From NCBI RefSeq assembly GCF_000426245.1, contig NZ_AUEZ01000010.1:1-64000 (forward strand): a DNA stretch of 64,000 bases, given 5' to 3'. The first letter of the stretch is position 1. Each line of letters opens with the position of its first letter. Made by a program: the position numbers and the translations under genes. The DNA comes from Bradyrhizobium sp. Ai1a-2. Lineage in GTDB: Bacteria > Pseudomonadota > Alphaproteobacteria > Rhizobiales > Xanthobacteraceae. Of the stretch, positions 1 to 7,758 are shown piece by piece. The notes beneath the pieces are model-generated. The model was not told the origin of the DNA and ran no database searches. It saw only the letters and a list, made by a program, of their open reading frames with translations.

Positions 1-276
1 TACACCGGGGACGGCAGCATGCCGATCGACAACAATCTTCTGGAGCGCGACATCAGGGTTTTTGCAACTGGCAGGAAGAGTTGGTTGTTCAGCGATACCG
101 TGGACGGAGCCAAGGCCAGTGCCGTCGTCTACAGCCTGATGCTGACCTGCCGCGCCTCACGTGTCGAGCCGTTAGCGTGGTTGCGCCACGTCCTCACCGA
201 ATTGCCTCAGCGCGCCGGCGACGCCGATATTACCGACCTGCTGCCCTTCAACTTCCACAAAGCCGCCACTGCCTGA
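1..276 (+). CDS. tnpC: IS66 family transposase TnpC, C-terminal fragment
   Basis: Partial gene entering from the left edge; the frame is open from base 1 ([21 protein letters not shown]). The residues [10 protein letters not shown], followed by [10 protein letters not shown] and a closing LTELPQ...LLPFNF segment, are the conserved C-terminal part of the IS66 DDE transposase, including the catalytic-Glu region (ER) and the usual C-terminal tail. About 91 codons are visible of an expected 500 or more. It differs clearly from the second IS66 copy at 596-3193, so the two insertions are independent. Confidence 0.85.
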   Translation, partial: YTGDGSMPIDNNLLERDIRVFATGRKSWLFSDTVDGAKASAVVYSLMLTCRASRVEPLAWLRHVLTELPQRAGDADITDLLPFNFHKAATA

Positions 277-353
277 ACGGACCGGTATCGCCCCGATACT
301 AGGGCAATCCATCAAAACCGCCGGCGTCAACGTGCGGGGAAAATCGCGCTTAC
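1..353 (+). mobile_element. Right end of a first IS66-family element (truncated by window edge)
   Basis: The element contains the 3' end of a TnpC-type transposase gene. It stops at 353 with the sequence CGCTTAC, the complement of the GTAAGCG that begins many IS66 terminal repeats. Immediately after 353 the reading frame of an IS5-type transposase resumes (LTSKLHALVD), so this copy is inserted inside that gene. The left end lies outside the window, so the target duplication cannot be checked. Confidence 0.6.
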
Positions 354-501
354 GCTTGACCAGCAAACTTCATGCGTTGGTCGATAGCAATGGTCTGCCG
401 GTACGGCTGGCGTTGAGCCCCGGTGAGGCCCACGACGTTCGACTTGCCGGAAAACTGCTGTCTCGTCTGAAATCCGGGTCAACGCTGCTTGCCGACCGGG
501 G

Positions 502-2325
502 CTACGATGCCGACTGGATCAGGGAGCTTGCGATGGAGAAAGGGGCGTGGGCCAACATCCCGCCGAAAAGCAATCGCAGCGATCCGATCTGCTTCGTACG
601 CATACGAAGAAGACCGCCTGATTGACGCATGCGCGCGGGCACGGCGAGTTCTATGATGGCGATGCGTGAAGGTCGGGCGGCTTGCAGATCGGTGGGGTTG
701 TCGGCTTGGCGCAGGAGCTTCCATTCCCAGGGCAGCAGCTCGTGCAGGCGCGATGCGGGAAGATCGGCGATACGGGCGAGGATGTCGGCGAGCCAGGCTT
801 TGGGATCGACGTCGTTCAGGCGACAGGTCGTGATCATCGTCAGCATGATGGCGGCGCGGTCAGCGCCGCGCAGGCTGCCGGCGAAGGTCCAGTTGCGCCT
901 TCCCAAGGCGATGCCGCGCAACGCTCTTTCGGCGGCGTTGTTGCTGAGGCAGATCCTGCCGTCGTCGAGGAAGCGGGCGAAGCCCTCCCAGCGCCTGAGC
1001 ATGTAGTTGATCGGCTTCAGGACCTCGGAAGAGTGCGAGAGGGTTTCGCGCTCTCGGAGCAGCCAGGCGTGCATGTCGTCGAGCAGCGGCTTGCTTCTCT
1101 CCTGGCGTACGGCACGCCGCTCGTCGGCATTTCGGCCGTTGATGGCGCGCTCGACCTCGAACAGGGCGTCAAGACGCCTGACCGCCTCCAGCGCGATCGG
1201 GGAGACCGGTTTGCCTTTCTGTCCGTCCCGGGCGGTTTTCTCGATGTCAGCCAGCTCGAAGAAGCCCCGCCGCGCATGGGCCAGGCAAAATGCCGGCGTG
1301 ATCGGCATCCCTTTCCTTTTCGGGTCGAACAGCGGCTCGAAGCCATTGTAGCAGTCGGCTTGCAGGATACCGGCGAAGGCGGCCAGATGCTTCTGGGGAT
1401 GTTCGCCCCTTCGATCACTCGAGGCGTAATAGACCGCCGCCGGCGGCGCAGGCCCACCGAAGGGCCGGTCATCCCGCACATACGTCCAGATCCGGCCGGT
1501 CGTGCACTTGCTCTTTGCCAGGATGCGGATGGTGGTGTCGTCGCCATGCAGGCGCTCGGCCGCGAGCACATGACGCTCGATCAGCTGGAACAGCGGCATG
1601 ACGGCGAAGGTCCCGTGGCCGACCTGGTCGGCCAACGTCGACAGCGGTAAATCGATCCTCTCAGCCTTAAAGCGCACGCTCTGACGGTTGAGCGGGATAT
1701 GCATGCCGAACTTGTCGAACAAGATTGTCGCCAGCAGTTGCGGACCGATGAAGCCGCGCGGCGTGGCGTGGAACGGTGCTGGCGGCTGGCTGATCTTCTC
1801 GCAATCGCGGCAGGTGAACTTTTCGCGCACCGTCTCGATAACCTTGAAGCGACGCGGGATCTCCTCCAGCGTCTTGGTCACATCCTCCCCGATCTTCGCC
1901 AGCCGAGATCCACCGCAGCAGTCGCAGCTCGTTGGAGCCTCGATGACGACGCGCTCGTGTTCGATGTCGTCCGGCCATGGCTTGCGAACCGGCCGCTTGC
2001 GCATGAAGGGGCGGACGTTCTGCGTCTTCGCTGCTGCCGCCTGCGCGACAAGCTCATCCTCACTCGCCGTGGTGACGAGTTCCTCGAGCTCCAACTCCAG
2101 CTGCTCGATCAGCCGCGCTGTGCGCTCGGATCGCTGCCCGTGCAGTTCGCGTTTGAGCTTCTCGATCCGAAGCTCAAGATGCGCGATCAGCGCCGCGTTC
2201 TCCGACAGCTCCGCCTGAGCGCTGGCAGCCATCGCCTCGGCTCGCAGCCGGGCCTCACGCTCGGCTTGCAGCGCCGCCAGGGCACTAACAAGGTCCGACG
2301 GGAGGTCGTCCGGCTTCGATATCAT
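502..2325 (-). CDS. tnpC: IS66 family transposase TnpC, reading through the element end
   Basis: The DDE transposase of IS66 copy 2, 607 codons. The N-terminal half has a coiled-coil region (residues ~15-75, Glu/Leu rich), then a CxxC pair (SCDCCGG, near 135) and a second pair (FTCRDCEKI, near 170) expected for the zinc-finger-like domain. The DDE core (GMHIPLNRQS, LHGDDTTIRI, LADCYNGFEPL-like block, NNAAERALR) and the C-terminal LHELLPWEWK motif follow. About 30 C-terminal residues are encoded beyond the element's left terminal repeat, antisense to the host IS5 gene, because no in-frame stop occurs within the element. Confidence 0.92.
   Translation of the reverse strand: MISKPDDLPSDLVSALAALQAEREARLRAEAMAASAQAELSENAALIAHLELRIEKLKRELHGQRSERTARLIEQLELELEELVTTASEDELVAQAAAAKTQNVRPFMRKRPVRKPWPDDIEHERVVIEAPTSCDCCGGSRLAKIGEDVTKTLEEIPRRFKVIETVREKFTCRDCEKISQPPAPFHATPRGFIGPQLLATILFDKFGMHIPLNRQSVRFKAERIDLPLSTLADQVGHGTFAVMPLFQLIERHVLAAERLHGDDTTIRILAKSKCTTGRIWTYVRDDRPFGGPAPPAAVYYASSDRRGEHPQKHLAAFAGILQADCYNGFEPLFDPKRKGMPITPAFCLAHARRGFFELADIEKTARDGQKGKPVSPIALEAVRRLDALFEVERAINGRNADERRAVRQERSKPLLDDMHAWLLRERETLSHSSEVLKPINYMLRRWEGFARFLDDGRICLSNNAAERALRGIALGRRNWTFAGSLRGADRAAIMLTMITTCRLNDVDPKAWLADILARIADLPASRLHELLPWEWKLLRQADNPTDLQAARPSRIAIIELAVPARMRQSGGLLRMRTKQIGSLRLLFGGMLAHAPFSIASSLIQSAS
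588..595. repeat. Left target-site duplication of IS66 copy 2
   Basis: TCTGCTTC occurs here and again at 3194-3201, flanking the element. Removing the element and one copy restores the IS5 transposase codons for ICF followed by the PYLYRARN block. Eight bases is the usual IS66 duplication length. Confidence 0.85.
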
Positions 2326-2369
2326 GCAGCCATTGAATCAGATCGAGCAGCAGATTCAACCCAAAACGG

Positions 2370-2717
2370 TTATCCGACCCGCGTCGGACGCTGGACTTCT
2401 TGCGGGGTTCGCCAATCGATTCCGGACAACAGATAGCTCAACTGCGCCGACGAGATCGTCACTGCCTCGCCCGCAACCGATGGCCAGATGAACCTTCCTC
2501 GCTCGAGCCTTTTGGTAAAAAGGCATGCTCCCTGGCCATCGTGCCAGATCAGTTTCACAAGATCGCTTCGGCGACCGCGGAAGACGAACAGATGACCGCT
2601 GAGCGGGTCCTTGCGCAGCACCTCCTGCACTTGGAGTGCCAACGACGGAAAGCCTCGGCGCATGTCCGTGTAGCCTGTCGCGAGCCACACTCGCGCGCCC
2701 GTCGGAACCGGGATCAT
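2370..2717 (-). CDS. tnpB: IS66 family accessory protein TnpB (IS66 Orf2)
   Basis: 115 codons, a normal length for IS66 Orf2. The family signature is easy to see: [38 protein letters not shown] and [13 protein letters not shown]. The start ATG overlaps the tnpA stop (ATGA, 2714-2717), indicating translational coupling. The protein is required for transposition together with TnpA and TnpC in studied IS66 elements; its biochemical role is not settled. Confidence 0.93.
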   Translation of the reverse strand: MIPVPTGARVWLATGYTDMRRGFPSLALQVQEVLRKDPLSGHLFVFRGRRSDLVKLIWHDGQGACLFTKRLERGRFIWPSVAGEAVTISSAQLSYLLSGIDWRTPQEVQRPTRVG

Positions 2718-3115
2718 CGGCGAACCAAAGCATCGAGAACGCGACGTAGCGCGTCTCCATCAACGTCGCCATCGACCCGGACGCGGTGCCCGCTTCCAAG
2801 ATCAATCTCGATAATGCCCTGGCTCCTCCGTCGACGCGCCGCCGTGGTCGTCACCGGTGCTTCGGCCACCTCCCGCGGCGGCACGGACGGCCCAATCGCC
2901 ACCGGCACGAACGGCGCTATACTCGCTTCGCCGTGCTTGCAAAGCTCTTTGCGCCACCTGAACAGCTGGCTGACATGAAGGCCAGCCACGCGAGCCACCT
3001 CGGAAACACTGGCTCCGGGCTCAAGCGACGCTGCAACCAGCCGCTCCTTCTCGTCCTGCGACCAACGGCGCCGCCGCTCAACCGATGTGATAACCTCCGC
3101 CCGCGAAATCGTCAT
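2714..3115 (-). CDS. tnpA: IS66 family accessory protein TnpA (IS66 Orf1, helix-turn-helix)
   Basis: 133 codons from the ATG at 3115. An upstream in-frame ATG would start in the target DNA outside the element, so the internal ATG is preferred. It carries an IS3/IS66 OrfA-type helix-turn-helix ([20 protein letters not shown] then [19 protein letters not shown]), a basic RRRRSQG stretch and a C-terminal beta segment ([19 protein letters not shown]). It is the first gene of the IS66 operon and is probably the DNA-binding subunit. Confidence 0.9.
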   Translation of the reverse strand: MTISRAEVITSVERRRRWSQDEKERLVAASLEPGASVSEVARVAGLHVSQLFRWRKELCKHGEASIAPFVPVAIGPSVPPREVAEAPVTTTAARRRRSQGIIEIDLGSGHRVRVDGDVDGDALRRVLDALVRR

Positions 3116-3193
3116 AGCGCTTCTCCTAGGATTACCCCTAGGACCTGCAGCGCTCGCGTCCATCAAACAAGGCGGCTCCCAGCGCAGGGATAC

Positions 3194-3201
3194 TCTGCTT
3201 C
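3194..3201. repeat. Right target-site duplication of IS66 copy 2
   Basis: Second copy of TCTGCTTC, matching 588-595. Confidence 0.85.
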
Positions 3202-3431
3202 GGCCCATATCTCTACCGCGCCCGCAACTGGGTCAAGCGGTTCTTCAACAGGACCAAACAATGTCGTCGGGTGGCGACGCGCTACGACAGGCTGCCGCCA
3301 ACTACCTTGCCTTTGTTCAACTTGCGTCAATCAGGCTATGGCTGCGTCTTGGTCAGTCCGCGGCCTAATTAGACAGCTACATTCTCGAATCCGGGCGCCG
3401 TGTCGCCGGATAGCCATCTCCAACTGAGAGA

Positions 3432-4610
3432 TTATGGAACAATCGCTCTTATCCCGCGGCTCAGCCGCGGCCGCCCTGAAGTGAACAGACCGCTGCATCG
3501 CTCGCGCTCGCTGCACGGATCGCATTCTTCCACGTATCCATTTTTCCAGTCAGAGATGGATTGAACAGCGAAACGCCACACAGAGCGATCAAGAACACAG
3601 CGTGGCAGATTATAAATCGAAACGTTGATACCTGCAGCGCTCAGCACGTCTACGCCATCGGCGAGTGCTGCCAGGTACTCCATCGGATCTATCCAGAGCA
3701 GCGCATCATTTGCGAGCGCGAAGCCGGTATTCTCTAGTCCCATCAATGCAACATGATCAACGAATGGGAAGTTACGGGCCAACCAGCGGCAGGTATCTGC
3801 AATCGTGGGGGCGGTCCAAGCGTGAAGCACCACGCGAATTTCAACGCGATGACCTCGATCTTTTAGTTTTAGAATTCCAAGAATAGTTTCGTCGAACGCG
3901 CCTTTTGCCTGCACCACGTAGTCATGAATATGATCAACAGCCGAATAGACCGGAATTGCAGCCATCAAATTGGGATGCCGAATGGCACTCCAAGCATCCA
4001 CAATCTTTGAATCGGCAAATGCCCTGCCGTTTGTTAAAACTTGGATTGCGGTATTGGGCAATTGGTCCCTGCATTGAGCAAGCACCTCCACAAACGCGCG
4101 CCAGTTTGTAAGTGGCTCCCCACCTGTAAACGTCAGATAACTTAGACTCGGCTCAACGAGCGGTAGGCTCTCCACTATCTCGTCCAAGATCCAGCCGTCA
4201 TCTGCGTCTTTTGGCGGCTGTGAGCACATCAGGCAATAGTTATTGCATCGCTCCGTAACCAGGAAAGAGTTGTGTCTGGAATTCTTTCGATAGAGCGTGC
4301 GAAACCGTTTCGAAGCGTGATGAATGCCGATTACGTCTCCATCGGCAAGATAGTCGAATTGATGCGATACAGCTATCGCGCGGCCTGATTGCTGTCGTAA
4401 GACTGGGCTAAATTCCTCTCCCACGCAAAAGAAGGATCGCCAATCTAGTGCCCTCGCGCGCTCAAGCTCTTCGATGGTCCGAACGAGCGCGAAGTCGGAC
4501 GCATGCTTCGTGCCGGACTTGTCAGCCACTCTCACCCTTGCGACGGACCGATCAGTCGCCCGGTTGAGTCCGATGCACTCGATGGCCGTCCCGAACAATT
4601 GCAGCTTCAT
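3432..4610 (-). CDS. hxsC: His-Xaa-Ser system radical SAM maturase HxsC
   Basis: 392 codons from the ATG at 4610, only two bases after the hxsB stop. A longer in-frame ORF to 4703 overlaps hxsB and is not chosen. The radical-SAM cluster motif CxxxCxxC is present as CNNYCLMC (near residue 125), followed by the SAM-binding glycines FTGGEPLTNW. The C-terminus has the HxsC-type ending CDPCSERERCSGLFTSG. In known Hxs loci the HxsB and HxsC enzymes modify a small peptide with His-Xaa-Ser repeats. No hxsA or hxsD is visible: IS debris begins 64 bases downstream. The base composition is lower in GC than the flanking chromosome, suggesting acquisition by transfer. Confidence 0.85.
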   Translation of the reverse strand: MKLQLFGTAIECIGLNRATDRSVARVRVADKSGTKHASDFALVRTIEELERARALDWRSFFCVGEEFSPVLRQQSGRAIAVSHQFDYLADGDVIGIHHASKRFRTLYRKNSRHNSFLVTERCNNYCLMCSQPPKDADDGWILDEIVESLPLVEPSLSYLTFTGGEPLTNWRAFVEVLAQCRDQLPNTAIQVLTNGRAFADSKIVDAWSAIRHPNLMAAIPVYSAVDHIHDYVVQAKGAFDETILGILKLKDRGHRVEIRVVLHAWTAPTIADTCRWLARNFPFVDHVALMGLENTGFALANDALLWIDPMEYLAALADGVDVLSAAGINVSIYNLPRCVLDRSVWRFAVQSISDWKNGYVEECDPCSERERCSGLFTSGRPRLSRGIRAIVP

Positions 4611-4612
4611 GA

Positions 4613-5173
4613 TCAGGCCCAGCGGCGCATAATGGAGGCATCTTCCGGCGAGTTCTCCAGAATATCGAGAAGCAGCGTCATGATTCCCTTTTGCCGCGCA
4701 CAAAATGCCGAAAGAGGCTTGATACCAAGTGTGTCGCCTTGGGTAGCATGATGATAGACAGGATCAGCGCCACAATGGCTTTCAAAGGCACATGTGGAGC
4801 ATTCTGGCGCGCATTGGGTAAGCGACGAAGAGACCGCTTCAATGAGCCGATCGGAGAGGATCAGCGACGTGTAGTCGTCCTCGTTAACGTGCCCAAGCCG
4901 GAAAGTGTTGTCGCCGGTCTCGGCCAGCATCCTGCCTTCATCCGACGCGAAAACACATCCATCGTAGTTGTAAACAAGCGCGCCAATGCCAACACCTGCC
5001 GGACTGCGCAGGTCAACGTAGCCGATGGGGCGGTCCGTAAGCATCCTAGTGAGAATGAGTGCCGCGTAGAATTCCCTGAACGGCGTTCCAGAGCGATTGA
5101 TTTGGAGAATGCGTCGCAAGCCTCGCTCGTAGAATCCAAGCCATTTGTTGATGTCGTAACGGTGGTATAACGC
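4613..5173 (-). pseudogene. hxsB: HxsB radical SAM maturase, C-terminal fragment only
   Basis: The protein-like segment starts near 5170 (YHRYDINKWLGFYERGLRRI) and continues through GVGIGALVYNYDGCVFASDE and the cysteine cluster CAPECSTCAFESHC (SPASM-like auxiliary cluster region) to a stop at 4613. It matches the C-terminal part of HxsB, a protein of about 470 residues. The radical-SAM core with CxxxCxxC is absent. An in-frame TGA at 5186-5188 closes the frame upstream. A TTG at 5119 could allow translation of a 168-residue remnant, but it would lack the catalytic domain. It is coupled to hxsC by a two-base gap. Confidence 0.8.
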
Positions 5174-5198
5174 GATCGTCCTCCTTCACGATGGCTAT

Positions 5199-6116
5199 AT
5201 GCAGGAGGATGCCGCCGAGTGGAGCGGCTATGTGGCGGAGTTGCGGGCCTCAATGGATGAACGCGGTGACGCTGATATCTACATCCCGTTCGGCAGCCCT
5301 GATCGGGATCCTCCCTTAGTCTCCGATAGCACCAGGCATACGCAATATGCTCGCCGTGACATCTGGGCATCTACTCTCGATGATGAAGCAGCCCGAGATG
5401 CGCGATTTCTTCTTCACTTGGTCTTCAGCCTACGGCAGCATCTGCGAGGGATTTTCGGAGGCGATACTAGAGATGAACCTCTCTTCGTAAGTCACGCGAA
5501 GGCAGATGGCGACAGAACAGCGCGGGCGATCATCGACTACGTCAACGACACGCAACATGATGTGCCGCTCCAGACGTTCTACGACGCAATGGAACTTTCT
5601 CCGGGTGAGGACTATGAAGCTCGATTTATCAGCGAGATAAATCGTGGCACGCTCCTGGCTGTCGTTTCAGATGTCTACGATTCTCGACCTTGGTGCATTT
5701 TCGAGCTCACTGTTGCGAAGCGAGCTAGGCGCCCAATTGTGCTCGCTGACATTGGACACGTTCGAACGAGTAGAACGTATCCTTATGGAGCAAATCTTCC
5801 AAAGGTGCGTGTGACGACAGATTCCAATAAGACAACTTGGATCGAACAGCTACTTGTTCAGACCCTCTCTGAAGGCCTGCGCTGCGACATTTTCCAGGCT
5901 CAAGCGATGCGGCGTCTCACAAAAGTTGGACGTCGTGGTGCTCTCGTCCTGCCGCGGCCGCCAGAGCTCTTTGATCTCATAGATCGCGATGATTTAGGAA
6001 CAGCGATAGTCTATCCAGATCCTCCTCTGGGCAACATCGAGGCGGAGTTGCTTGCTAAGGCGATACGCCAACTCAGACCTGATGTACCTATTCTCACCCT
6101 GAGCGAGCTCAGATGA
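5199..6116 (+). CDS. TIR-domain protein, upstream partner of a SLOG-like protein
   Basis: 305 codons from the first available ATG, which has no clear ribosome site. GTG 5232 (preceded by GGAG) or ATG 5253 are alternatives, and the true 5' end may be missing. Residues ~1-95 are an uncharacterised leader. Residues ~97-200 form a TIR domain: LFVSHAKADGDRTARAIIDY, then QTFYDAMELSPGEDYEARF, INRGTLLAVVSDVYDSRPWC and FELTVAKRARRPIV. The Glu in the WCIFEL segment is at the position expected for the NADase catalytic Glu of bacterial TIRs. The C-terminal ~100 residues are a second alpha/beta region. It overlaps the next gene by ATGA. The likely role is a signal-producing or NAD-degrading immune effector; this is inferred, not shown. 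Confidence 0.72.
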   Translation: MQEDAAEWSGYVAELRASMDERGDADIYIPFGSPDRDPPLVSDSTRHTQYARRDIWASTLDDEAARDARFLLHLVFSLRQHLRGIFGGDTRDEPLFVSHAKADGDRTARAIIDYVNDTQHDVPLQTFYDAMELSPGEDYEARFISEINRGTLLAVVSDVYDSRPWCIFELTVAKRARRPIVLADIGHVRTSRTYPYGANLPKVRVTTDSNKTTWIEQLLVQTLSEGLRCDIFQAQAMRRLTKVGRRGALVLPRPPELFDLIDRDDLGTAIVYPDPPLGNIEAELLAKAIRQLRPDVPILTLSELR

Positions 6117-7006
6117 GCAGCAAACAGCGTCGCGCAATCGCCATATCAATCGGGAACTCCCCTGATCGCGAGAAACTTGGGTTTCCCGAACGAGAGGTGC
6201 AGCGTGTGCTGCTAACCATCTGCACGGCCTTGATTCGAGAGTCCTGCACCATCCTCTATGCCGGAGATCTTAGGCCGGGCGGCTACACGCTGACGATGTT
6301 CAAGTTTCTAACGGGAACTTATGCGGGCCAGGGAGTAACACCATTCATCAATGTTCTGCCTGAGCCCGTCGTAAGGCGACTGAATTTTCAGATGCTGATG
6401 GACTCTGCGAGAGCAGCCCATGGAGTAGCGAAAATCATGCTCGCTGCAGGTGGGGCTCTGCATCCCGTACAACGTATCGGGGGCGACTTGTTGATTGGGG
6501 AGAGGGGGGCGGATCGCCAGACTATCCGTGATCAAGCGCAGCTTTCTACGTGGCTTGCTCAGCATCCCGTTGCAGGAACTGCGGACGGGTTCAGCTTTGC
6601 GCGGCAGGCCGTTACCTCAATGGTTCAGGGTCGTGTCGCGATGGGTGGCAAAATGGGCGTAATCGGTCGTGCGAACGACCAGTACGAGGGCAGCATGCCA
6701 GGCATTGCAGAAGAGGCGATCCTGAGCATCGAGGCGGGACATGCATTTATACCGCTTGCAGCATTCGGAGGAGCCACACGCGATGTAGCCGTTGCTCTTG
6801 GGCTTCTCTTGCCTGATGCAAAGACACCTCGCGGTGAGCAGGCTCCGAGCTATTCTCAAGCAATGGACCGGTTGCAGCAACTTCAGGACAGGATTCCGGC
6901 TCCGCAGTTTCCTCGTCTTCAACGCCTTGCCAACAATGATAGTGCTGAGGACCTCGCCCAAGAGGTTCTTGCCCTCTTTAGGGAATGGATTCCAGTTCCT
7001 AGTTGA
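6113..7006 (+). CDS. SLOG-like (Rossmann, nucleotide-sensor) protein paired with TIR
   Basis: 297 codons; the ATG overlaps the TIR gene stop. The N-terminus has a strand-glycine pattern (AIAISIGNSPDREKLGFPE), an amphipathic helix with EVQRVLLTICTALIRES, and TILYAGDLRPGGYT, which resembles the nucleotide-binding start of SLOG (LOG/DprA-like) domains. A second conserved-looking stretch is GRVAMGGKMGVIGRANDQYEGSMPGIAEEA, where Lsdat/SLOG proteins keep a similar GGK/GxxG region. No transmembrane segment or signal peptide is seen. Known TIR-SLOG couples (Thoeris-like logic) use SLOG to sense a TIR-made nucleotide. The family assignment rests on pattern only. Confidence 0.6.
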   Translation: MSSKQRRAIAISIGNSPDREKLGFPEREVQRVLLTICTALIRESCTILYAGDLRPGGYTLTMFKFLTGTYAGQGVTPFINVLPEPVVRRLNFQMLMDSARAAHGVAKIMLAAGGALHPVQRIGGDLLIGERGADRQTIRDQAQLSTWLAQHPVAGTADGFSFARQAVTSMVQGRVAMGGKMGVIGRANDQYEGSMPGIAEEAILSIEAGHAFIPLAAFGGATRDVAVALGLLLPDAKTPRGEQAPSYSQAMDRLQQLQDRIPAPQFPRLQRLANNDSAEDLAQEVLALFREWIPVPS

Positions 7007-7149
7007 TCTAACTAAATCGCTCTCTTCGGCAGAGACACCTGTTCATTGGCGGATAGGATTGTGGCGGACACGCCTGCTGTCTTTTTTGAATATATCTCAA
7101 CAGACACGGAAAATGCGATCATTCACGATTAGCTCGGCGCGATATTGAC

Positions 7150-7386
7150 TTAGACTTCTTGATAAAAGGCACTCGGTCTTGAAAGCATCCCGCGGCGCTG
7201 CCAGCGATGTTCGGGATAGCAAAGGCGGGGCAGCGCGAATGCCTCTCCGATGAGATCCACGCTGGACTCCTGGCCGCTCGAATTCTGCATCTTCAGTACG
7301 ACGCGCCCGCTCTCTACCATGGCCCGGAACGTGACGCCGCCGACTTCCTGCTCGTGGAACACGAATTTCGTCACTGGCTGCTTCAT
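7150..7386 (-). CDS. Small hypothetical protein, 78 aa
   Basis: Unrecognised. A ribosome-site-like GAGG lies seven bases upstream of the ATG at 7386. The sequence is mixed and non-repetitive (KFVFHEQEVGGVTFRAMVES, then RVVLKMQNSSGQE), compatible with a small beta-rich soluble protein, with no signal peptide or membrane helix. It lies convergent to the TIR/SLOG pair, 144 bases from its end, so it could be a component of the same cargo or an unrelated island gene. Confidence 0.45.
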   Translation of the reverse strand: MKQPVTKFVFHEQEVGGVTFRAMVESGRVVLKMQNSSGQESSVDLIGEAFALPRLCYPEHRWQRRGMLSRPSAFYQEV

Positions 7387-7528
7387 GGCTTCCTCGATAG
7401 GCGATCGGGCGGATTACGCGTGCGTCGGAGGACCGAAGAGGCTGATTAGATCCCCCTCACTTTTTTAGGGTCCAAATTCGGCGAAAAAATCGAGGAGAAA
7501 TTCGATAGGCGTTTCAGGGAGATCTTAG

Positions 7529-7591
7529 ATCGAGTCGTTTTCAAAACGAAATCGAGTCGTTCTTAAAGCGGAAATCGAGTCGTTTTCAAAG
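7529..7591. repeat. Three short direct repeats, 22-23 bp apart
   Basis: ATCGAGTCGTTTTCAAA occurs at 7529 and 7574, with a variant copy (ATCGAGTCGTTCTTAAAG) at 7551. Spacing is 22 and 23 bases, about two helical turns, so all copies face the same side of the DNA. This is consistent with an operator or iteron-type protein-binding array upstream of the 7386 start codon. Confidence 0.65.
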
Positions 7592-7619
7592 TGTCCGCAT
7601 AAGAACAACCGAACACAGG

Positions 7620-7690
7620 GCGGGCGATCCCAGCGGACTCGAACCTTCAACCAGACTGTTATGGGCGGCTAGTTCTAACCATTAAAACCA
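7620..7690 (-). other. tRNA-like remnant (degenerate 3' half)
   Basis: On the minus strand the T-arm consensus GGTTCGAGTCC is present, followed by GCTGGGATCGCCC, which resembles an acceptor 3' strand with a CCA-like end changed to CCC. Upstream there is a CCATAAC segment and a GGTTAGA D-loop-like segment. The T stem does not pair properly, the anticodon stem is not formed, and no matching 5' acceptor is found at the right distance. It is therefore read as a decayed tRNA or attachment-site relic rather than a working gene. Confidence 0.3.
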
Positions 7691-7758
7691 CGCGTGCTAG
7701 GTCGTCGCCTGGACCGATAGCCGGCCCCCTAGTGGCGCGTTCGACGCTTTGCGGATCG

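Larger units (their letters stand above)
596..3193 (-). mobile_element. Complete IS66-family insertion sequence (copy 2), tnpA-tnpB-tnpC
   Basis: The element is about 2.6 kb and is bounded by an 8-bp direct duplication. Its imperfect terminal inverted repeats begin GTACGCATACG at the left and, on the opposite strand, GTATCCCTGCG at the right; 14 of the first 24 positions match, ending in a shared CCGCCT. It carries the three standard genes on the minus strand, tnpA and tnpB overlapping. It lies inside an IS5-type transposase gene. All three ORFs look intact, so the element may still be mobile. Confidence 0.9.
354..3368 (+). pseudogene. IS5-family transposase relic, interrupted by IS66 elements and frameshifted
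   Basis: Two separated pieces belong to one IS5-type DDE transposase. The first (354-595) reads LTSKLHALVDSNGLPVRLAL then LLADRGYDADWIR and IPPKSNRSDPICF. The second resumes at 3202 with PYLYRARNWVKRFFNRTKQ, the family's YREN-like block that carries the catalytic Glu region. A one-base deletion near 3290 shifts the frame: ANYLAFVQLASIRLWLR is found in another frame and ends at 3368. The 5' part is missing because another IS66 copy ends at 353. The gene cannot be functional. Confidence 0.85.

Noticed and set aside
332..625. A 97-codon intact-looking transposase starting at 332
   Set aside because: The first codons (332-353) come from the end of an IS66 element and the last (after 595) from another; only 354-595 is IS5-derived.
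7529..7591. A CRISPR array
   Set aside because: Three repeats of ~17 bases with only 4-6 bases between them; far too short for spacers, and no cas gene.
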